Assembly (NCBI GenBank): GCA_049609065.1
Contig: JBMYYE010000087.1
Location: 1 to 10,566 of the forward strand
Source of the DNA: JBMYYE01 sp049609065
GTDB lineage: Bacteria > Pseudomonadota > Alphaproteobacteria > Rhodobacterales > Rhodobacteraceae
DNA length: 10,566 bases
Reading direction: 5' to 3'
Within the stretch, counting starts at the first letter, position 1. Every line of letters begins with the position of its first letter. Below the pieces are notes generated by a model that saw only the letters and a program-made list of their open reading frames with translations, ran no database searches and was not told the origin of the DNA. The position numbers and the translations under genes were made by a program. Positions 6,604 through 10,566 of the stretch are shown piece after piece.

Positions 6604-7803
6604 ATGACAACAACCGAGACCACGGCTCGGATTGGGGAAGATATGCCTCATTCCACGCCTCCGGCCTTCGAGGTGAAAACCGCGTTGGCCAGTTTTCTAA
6701 GCGAGTTTGGAGATTTCCAAAACGACATCACACATAAATTTCAACAGCAAGAAGAGCGATTGACTATGCTAGACCAAAAACAAACACAATACGGCCGACC
6801 AGCCTTGAGCGCGAACACCGTTGAAGCGCCACATCAAAAAGCCTTTGAGGCCTATCTGCGCTGCGGCGATGATGACGGTTTGCGCGGTCTCGAATTAGAA
6901 GGCAAAGCCATGTCCACTGCGGTGGCAGCTGATGGCGGCTACCTCGTGGATCCGCAGACCTCAGAATCCGTGAAATCCGTATTGAATTCAACGGCATCCT
7001 TGCGGGCTGTTGCCAATGTGGTGAATGTCGAAGCCACCTCATTTGACGTGCTTGTGGATCATTCTGATGTTGGCGCTGGCTGGGCCACGGAAACCGATCC
7101 AGTGGTTGAAGGTGCCACACCTCAGATCGATCGCATCACCATCCCATTGCATGAGTTATCTGCTTTGCCCAAAGCCTCACAGCGGCTCTTGGATGACGCG
7201 GCTTTTGATATCGAAGGGTGGCTCGCGAGCCGCATCGCGGACAAGTTTTCGCGCGCCGAAGCTGCGAGCTTCATCATGGGCGATGGCGTGGACAAACCCA
7301 AAGGGTTCTTGCAGCAAACGATCATTGACAATGACACCTGGAGCTGGGGCAATCTTGGCTATATCGCGTCTGGTGTGGACGGTGAATTTGACGCGACACG
7401 GCCCTCTGATGCGATCATTGATTTGATCTATGCGTTGGGGGCTGAATACCGTGCGCGTGCGACATTCGTGATGAATTCCAAAACCGCAGGTGCGGTGCGC
7501 AAAATGAAGGACGCAGATGGCCGTTTCTTGTGGTCTGATGGCTTGGCGACGGGCGAACCGGCGCGTCTCATGGGCTATCCTGTGCTCATCGCAGAAGATA
7601 TGCCAGATATTGGCTCTGATGCGACGGCGATTGCCTTTGGTGATTTTGGCTCTGGCTACACAGTCGCCGAACGTCCTGATCTTCGCGTTTTGCGTGATCC
7701 TTTCTCGGCGAAACCCCATGTGTTGTTCTATGCAACCAAGCGTGTGGGCGGTGATGTGAGCGATTTTGCCGCGATCAAGCTCCTTAAATTCTCAGTGTCC
7801 TAA
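6604..7803 (+). CDS. Major capsid protein, HK97 fold (GTA gp5)
   Basis: This is the main head shell subunit. The 399-residue precursor has an N-terminal region (about residues 1-100) that is charged, glutamine-rich and partly coiled-coil (FQQQEERLTMLDQKQ), the expected scaffold-like delta domain. The HK97-fold body starts around KAMSTAVAADGGYLVDPQT (residues 101-119). Typical family stretches follow: ATSFDVLVDHSDVGAGWATE, SALPKASQRLLDDAAFDIEG, FIMGDGVDKPKGFL, ATFVMNSKTAGAVRKMKDADG and LMGYPVLIAEDMP. The prohead protease encoded just upstream probably cuts near residue 100, by analogy with other HK97-type capsids; the exact site is not visible. The start has AAGGA 6 bases upstream. A strong hairpin follows the stop. 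RcGTA gp5 (rcc01687) is the counterpart. Confidence 0.96.
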   Translation: MTTTETTARIGEDMPHSTPPAFEVKTALASFLSEFGDFQNDITHKFQQQEERLTMLDQKQTQYGRPALSANTVEAPHQKAFEAYLRCGDDDGLRGLELEGKAMSTAVAADGGYLVDPQTSESVKSVLNSTASLRAVANVVNVEATSFDVLVDHSDVGAGWATETDPVVEGATPQIDRITIPLHELSALPKASQRLLDDAAFDIEGWLASRIADKFSRAEAASFIMGDGVDKPKGFLQQTIIDNDTWSWGNLGYIASGVDGEFDATRPSDAIIDLIYALGAEYRARATFVMNSKTAGAVRKMKDADGRFLWSDGLATGEPARLMGYPVLIAEDMPDIGSDATAIAFGDFGSGYTVAERPDLRVLRDPFSAKPHVLFYATKRVGGDVSDFAAIKLLKFSVS

Positions 7804-7815
7804 TCGGTGAGATGG

Positions 7816-7842
7816 GGCGGCCTTCCTACCGTGAAGGCCGCC
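7816..7842 (+). other. Stable GC-rich hairpin after the capsid gene
   Basis: GGCGGCCTTC (7816-7825) and GAAGGCCGCC (7833-7842) form a perfect 10-bp stem with a 7-base loop, beginning 13 bases after the capsid stop. No T tract follows, so it is not a classic intrinsic terminator. Hairpins here commonly protect upstream mRNA from 3' exonucleases, which would fit the high dose of capsid needed relative to the downstream connector genes. Confidence 0.7.
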
Positions 7843-7844
7843 TC

Positions 7845-7931
7845 GGGCGCGGAAGATTTTGAGATTGTCTAGCTGCTCCCTCCGACCGAGCGATGTCAAA
7901 GGAACCGCGCCCATTTGCGGTTCATAATTTT
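7845..7931 (+). other. Second structured segment in the capsid-gp6 gap
   Basis: GGGCGCGG (7845-7852) is an exact reverse complement of CCGCGCCC (7905-7912). The right arm also overlaps a local hairpin, AACCGC (7903-7908) with GCGGTT (7917-7922), followed by a short T4 (7928-7931). The two pairings share bases 7905-7908 and cannot form together. The rest of the gap (7853-7902) shows no ORF or promoter that I can support. Confidence 0.35.
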
Positions 7932-7942
7932 CGGAGAATTCT

Positions 7943-8542
7943 ATGATTTTAAGGGAAGAAACAGCCTTTCCGACCTCTGCGCTCCCGCTTGCCGAATTGA
8001 AGGCGCATCTGCGCCTCGGGACGGGTTTTGGGACAGAGGATCTTCAAGATACGGTCCTGATCCAAGCAATGCGCGCGGCCCATGCCGCGATTGAGGGACG
8101 CACAGGAAAAGGGCTCATTGAACGTCAATTTTCACTTCAACTTGACCGTTGGCGTGGGTTGGACAAACATTGTTTGCCCATCGCCCCAGTGAGCGCGATT
8201 AGTGAGGTGATTATTTATGATCGCCTAGGGGCGGGCACCACGATCGACCCAACACGTTACGGGTTAACGCGTGATGATCAACGCCCTGCTTTTATTGCAA
8301 CTGGCGGCTGCCTACCCACCATTCCGATGGGGGGGGAGGCGCGCTTGACGTTGACGGCGGGCTACGGTCCGCAATGGGCGTCGTTGCCCGCAGATCTGGG
8401 TCAAGCCGTGTTGATTTTGGCGGCTCATTATTACGAAAACCGTGGACAAGGCGATATCACCGCAAAGGTGCTTCCTGATGCGGTGCGTGGGCTTATTGAA
8501 CGATATCGCACCGTGCGCCTCTTTGGGGGAGCATGCCCATGA
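7943..8542 (+). CDS. Head-tail connector/adaptor protein (GTA gp6)
   Basis: This 199-residue protein resembles the phage gp6-like head-tail connector family (HK97 gp6, phiE125 gp8 type), a mostly helical ring protein that sits beneath the portal. The N-terminal PLAELKAHLRLGTGFGTEDLQDTVLIQAM is the typical start of the family, followed by AHAAIEGRTGKGLIERQFSLQLDRW; LPADLGQAVLILAAHYYENRG near residues 150-170 is the characteristic C-terminal helix. RcGTA gp6 (rcc01688) is the adaptor in the published particle structure. The start has CGGAGAA 6 bases upstream. A G8 run at 8329-8336 lies inside the gene. The stop overlaps the gp7 start in an ATGA junction. Confidence 0.88.
   Translation: MILREETAFPTSALPLAELKAHLRLGTGFGTEDLQDTVLIQAMRAAHAAIEGRTGKGLIERQFSLQLDRWRGLDKHCLPIAPVSAISEVIIYDRLGAGTTIDPTRYGLTRDDQRPAFIATGGCLPTIPMGGEARLTLTAGYGPQWASLPADLGQAVLILAAHYYENRGQGDITAKVLPDAVRGLIERYRTVRLFGGACP
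8525..8530 (+). promoter_or_regulatory. Ribosome binding site deciding the gp7 start
   Basis: GGGGGA lies 8 bases before ATG 8539 but only 2 bases before ATG 8533. The spacing, plus the ATGA overlap with the gp6 stop, favours 8539. Confidence 0.6.
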
Positions 8543-8877
8543 AAACGCCACGTTTGATACGAAAATTGGGGCTCGAAGCGGCTGAGCGGGTCTCGGATGG
8601 GGCAGGTGGGTACAGTGAAGTCTGGACCACGAAAGGCACGCTTTGGGCGGATATTGTGGCCCATTCTGGCCAAGAAACGGCGCAAGCCTCCACAACGGTA
8701 TCGCGGCTTAAATTGTCGATCATTACGCGCTCGGCTTTGCCTGATGCGCCGGATCGGCCGCGTCCAGATCAACGGTTTCGCGATGGCGGGCGGCTTTATT
8801 TGATCCAATCCGTGGCGGAATACGATTCCACGGGGCGCTATCTAAAATGCAGCTGCGTTGAGGAGGTGCTGTCATGA
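8539..8877 (+). CDS. Head-tail joining protein / stopper (GTA gp7)
   Basis: This 112-residue protein matches the phage head-tail adaptor family (SPP1 gp16-like), a ring that closes the channel below the adaptor and keeps DNA in the head. The pattern is a short beta-rich protein: SDGAGGYSEVWTTKGTLWADI, then RFRDGGRLYLIQSVAEYDSTGRYLKCSCVEE, the family's typical ending. It corresponds to RcGTA gp7 (rcc01689), described as the stopper. ATG 8539 is preferred over ATG 8533 because of ribosome-site spacing and the ATGA overlap. Its own stop overlaps the gp8 ATG by 4 bases. Confidence 0.88.
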   Translation: MKTPRLIRKLGLEAAERVSDGAGGYSEVWTTKGTLWADIVAHSGQETAQASTTVSRLKLSIITRSALPDAPDRPRPDQRFRDGGRLYLIQSVAEYDSTGRYLKCSCVEEVLS

Positions 8878-9284
8878 GTTATGGACAATCTGCGGTATTA
8901 CAAGCGGCTATTTATCAAAGGCTTACGGCGAGTTCCGCGATCAGCGCGCTGATCGGGTCTGCGATCTTTGATACACCGCCTACGGGGGTTATTCCGTCAA
9001 CCTATATCAGCATCGGACCCGAAGATGTTGTCGATAAATCCGACAGCAGCGGGCTTGGCGCACTTCATGTGCTGGTCATTAGCGTGATCACGGATGCGGC
9101 GGGGTTTCACACGGCGAAAACCTTAGGCGCCGCCATTTCAGACGAATTGCAGGATGCGGACCTTGTCTTGTCACGCGGGCAGCTCGTCTATTTGCACTTT
9201 CAAACGGCGAAAGCGCGCCGTGTTGGCATCGGTGAAACACGCCGAATTGATCTCACTTTTCACGCACGCGTGGAAGACACTTAA
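8874..9284 (+). CDS. Tail terminator protein, DUF3168 family (GTA gp8)
   Basis: This 136-residue protein has the DUF3168 layout: N-terminal helix AVLQAAIYQRLTASSAISALIG, then the IFDTPPTGVIPSTYISIGPEDVVDKS segment, a strand-rich middle (LHVLVISVITDAAGF), the helix KTLGAAISDEL, and a final strand pair ending RRIDLTFHARVED. In RcGTA gp8 (rcc01690) caps the tail tube and joins it to the head. A strong AGGAGGT ribosome site lies inside the gp7 end, 6 bases before the ATG, and the ATGA overlap suggests coupling. Predicted cytosolic until assembled. No defect is seen. Confidence 0.9.
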   Translation: MSYGQSAVLQAAIYQRLTASSAISALIGSAIFDTPPTGVIPSTYISIGPEDVVDKSDSSGLGALHVLVISVITDAAGFHTAKTLGAAISDELQDADLVLSRGQLVYLHFQTAKARRVGIGETRRIDLTFHARVEDT

Positions 9285-9305
9285 TCACATTATTGGAGAC
9301 TTACT

Positions 9306-9719
9306 ATGGTGGCTCAAAGCGGTAAAGATATGCTTGTTAAAATTGATATGACAGGTGCAAACCAATTCGAAACGATCGCGGGCTTGCGGGCGACGCGGCT
9401 TAATTTTAATGCCGAAAGCGTGGATGTCACATCCCTTGAAAGCGAAGGCGGCTGGCGGGAGCTTCTGGCAGGGGCGGGTGTGAAATCCGCGTCGATTTCG
9501 GGATCTGGTGTGTTCAAAGACGCCGGAAGCGATGAACGGGCACGTCAGATTTTCTTTGATGGTGAAATCCCTACATATCAGGTGATTATCCCGGATTTTG
9601 GCACAATTGAAGGTGCGTTTCAAATTACTAGCCTGGAATATGCGGGCTCCCATAATGGGGAGGCGACTTATGAAATGTCGCTCGCATCCGCAGGTATTTT
9701 GACCTTCACGGTGCTGTAG
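9306..9719 (+). CDS. Major tail (tube) protein (GTA gp9)
   Basis: This 137-residue protein is the tail tube subunit of the TP901-1-type phage major tail family (Pfam Phage_tail_2). Recognisable parts are GKDMLVKID near the start, GLRATRLNFNAESVDVTSLES (the conserved loop where the substrate of tube stacking lies), GVKSASISGSGVFKD, and the strand-rich end YEMSLASAGILTFTVL. RcGTA gp9 (rcc01691) forms stacked hexamers of the tail. A TTGGAGA ribosome site lies 7 bases before the ATG, and a 21-base gap separates it from gp8, so it is not coupled by overlap, consistent with a highly expressed structural subunit. Confidence 0.92.
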   Translation: MVAQSGKDMLVKIDMTGANQFETIAGLRATRLNFNAESVDVTSLESEGGWRELLAGAGVKSASISGSGVFKDAGSDERARQIFFDGEIPTYQVIIPDFGTIEGAFQITSLEYAGSHNGEATYEMSLASAGILTFTVL

Positions 9720-9720
9720 T

Positions 9721-9725
9721 GGAGG
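9721..9725 (+). promoter_or_regulatory. Ribosome binding site deciding the gp10 start
   Basis: GGAGG lies 5 bases before ATG 9731. The alternative in-frame GTG at 9719 overlaps the gp9 stop and has no purine-rich site at a suitable distance. Confidence 0.6.
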
Positions 9726-9730
9726 CGGCG

Positions 9731-10069
9731 ATGGAAAACCCTTGGGCGGGTGAGGTGATCCTCACTTTGGATGGGGTGCCGCATGTGCTCAAATTAACGT
9801 TGGGCGCCTTGGCAGAGCTTGAGGCCACCCTCAAAGAAGACAGCCTCATGGCGTTGATTGAGCGGTTTGAAACCCAATCATTTTCGAGCGCAGATGTTAT
9901 GCGGCTTTTGGTGGCTGGGCTGCGCGGTGGCGGGTGGTCCGGAACGGATGTGGATTTTCTCACCGTTGAAATCGAAGGTGGACCCTTGGGGGCCGCGCGG
10001 GTTGCGGCCCTTCTATTGGCGCGCGCGTTCATGATGCCTGAGGGGCAAAATGGCGGTGCGGATGGCTAA
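9731..10069 (+). CDS. GTA gp10 family protein, probable tail assembly chaperone
   Basis: A 112-residue protein matching the GTA-gp10 / phage tail assembly chaperone family (PF11836 type). These proteins are thought to keep the tape measure soluble and recruit tube subunits. The N-terminal half reads as a beta hairpin (EVILTLDGVPHVLKLTLGAL) followed by the characteristic LAELEATLKEDSLMALIERF helix; the middle FSSADVMRLLVAGLRGGG and the C-terminal helix GAARVAALLLARAFMMPEG fit the family. ATG 9731 is chosen over GTG 9719. It overlaps the next gene by 20 bases. RcGTA counterpart is gp10 (rcc01692). Confidence 0.87.
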   Translation: MENPWAGEVILTLDGVPHVLKLTLGALAELEATLKEDSLMALIERFETQSFSSADVMRLLVAGLRGGGWSGTDVDFLTVEIEGGPLGAARVAALLLARAFMMPEGQNGGADG

Positions 10070-10313
10070 GGCGATAACGGGCCTCGATTGGGGGGCGCTT
10101 TTGGCGCGCGGGCTTGGGGAAGCGGGGCTTCGTCCCCGTGACTTTTGGGCGCTAACGCCATTGGAATTGATGCTGGTTCTTGGGGTGGATGCCAGCACAG
10201 GACCATTTGGACGGGCGGATTTTGAAAGCCTTGTTCAAGCTTTCCCAGACACATGTCCACAAGAGATGGCCGCGCGCGCGAAAAACGCTGCGCACAGAAA
10301 GGATACAGCATGA
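10050..10313 (+). CDS. Second small tail assembly chaperone-type protein (DUF2376-like)
   Basis: An 87-residue protein in the position of RcGTA rcc01693. The core LGEAGLRPRDFWALTPLELMLVLG is the signature of the short phage tail assembly chaperone family formerly called DUF2376 (PF09550 type). It starts at ATG 10050, with GAGGGG 4 bases upstream; ATG 10062 is a weaker alternative. It overlaps gp10 by 20 bases in the +1 frame relative to it and overlaps the tape measure start by an ATGA junction. In many siphophages two chaperone forms arise by frameshift; here there are two separate genes with their own start codons. The C-terminal 20 residues are basic and variable. Confidence 0.85.
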   Translation: MAVRMAKAITGLDWGALLARGLGEAGLRPRDFWALTPLELMLVLGVDASTGPFGRADFESLVQAFPDTCPQEMAARAKNAAHRKDTA

Positions 10314-10566
10314 AAGAAGAGATAGACGGGATCGACCAGTTCGAACGTCAGATCGCGTCCCTTGAGAGCACGCTCAATGGGGCCACGTCGCTCACCGCGG
10401 CATTTGATGGGGAACTGAAACGTATGGAGACCAGCCTTTCAAACACCCACAAACAGGTCGATGTGATGTCGCGCGGTGTCAGCTCGGGCCTCAGGCGGGC
10501 GTTTGATGGCATGGTGTTTGACGGCATGAAGCTCGAAGATGCGCTTAAAAAAGTATCGGATGCGCT
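10310..10566 (+). CDS. Tail tape measure protein, N-terminal part (3' end outside window)
   Basis: The frame starts at ATG 10310, with AAAGGA 6 bases upstream and an ATGA overlap with the preceding gene, and runs open to the window end (85 complete codons). The product begins MKEEIDGIDQFERQIASLES and is helical, with heptad-like spacing through about residue 55, then RRAFDGMVFDGMKLEDALKKVS, which matches the start of GTA tape measure proteins (RcGTA gp11, rcc01694). A tape measure sets tail length and is held by the chaperones encoded just upstream. GTA versions are known to be short compared with ordinary siphophages, but the length cannot be judged here. Confidence 0.85.
   Translation, partial: MKEEIDGIDQFERQIASLESTLNGATSLTAAFDGELKRMETSLSNTHKQVDVMSRGVSSGLRRAFDGMVFDGMKLEDALKKVSDA

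Noticed and set aside
7177..7719. Minus-strand open frame of 180 codons opposite the capsid gene
   Set aside because: Antisense to the capsid gene, with Arg/His/Ile-rich composition typical of a shadow frame and no known motif.
2882..10566. Ordinary temperate prophage
   Set aside because: No integrase, repressor, replication gene, tRNA attachment site or flanking repeat in the window, and the gene order matches RcGTA exactly. The downstream boundary is not visible, so this is not absolute.
1..10566. CRISPR arrays, tRNA or rRNA genes, insertion sequences
   Set aside because: No regularly spaced repeats, tRNA cloverleaf, rRNA-like stretch or transposase motif was seen by eye on either strand.

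Overview
The window looks like a chromosomal stretch from an alphaproteobacterium of the order Rhodobacterales (Roseobacter/Rhodobacter type). The basis is the gene content: the 3' end of acpP, then fabF and mltG, followed directly by a collinear head-and-tail gene set that matches, gene for gene, the Rhodobacter capsulatus gene transfer agent (RcGTA) cluster. Moderate GC, less than in classical Rhodobacter, suggests a marine roseobacter-type genome, but the genus cannot be read from the sequence. Every supported gene is on the + strand.

Region 1 (1-2730) is housekeeping. It holds the acyl carrier protein tail with its DSL phosphopantetheine site, an intrinsic terminator, the ketoacyl-ACP synthase II gene fabF, and the lytic transglycosylase gene mltG, which overlaps the fabF stop codon by one base. 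Region 2 (2731-2881) is a compact control region. It contains a sigma70-like promoter (TTGACA-N17-TACAAA), a 7-bp inverted repeat around it, a hairpin-plus-T6 terminator, and a possible 22-codon leader ORF that ends in an ATGA overlap with the first GTA gene.

Region 3 (2882-10566) is the GTA cluster. In order: gp1-like small terminase, large terminase, portal, a small coiled-coil/membrane protein, prohead protease, HK97-fold major capsid, head-tail adaptor (gp6), head-tail stopper/joining protein (gp7), tail terminator (gp8), major tail tube protein (gp9), two tail assembly chaperone-type proteins (gp10 and a DUF2376-like protein) and the start of the tape measure protein, which is cut by the window end. 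No frameshift or internal stop is visible, and active-site motifs (Walker A/B and nuclease acidic residues in the large terminase, His/Ser in the protease) are preserved. No integrase, repressor, replication gene or attachment site is seen, which fits a domesticated particle-forming element rather than an ordinary prophage.

Together these genes would package host DNA (gp1 and large terminase through the portal), build and mature the capsid (protease, capsid), seal it (gp6, gp7) and attach a tail (gp8 to tape measure). Intrinsic-terminator-like or stable hairpins sit before gp1, between the large terminase and portal, and after the capsid gene. They could set relative expression along the operon; this is inference from sequence. 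The cluster type is known; the least described parts are the leader region, the internal terminator and the small membrane ORF.
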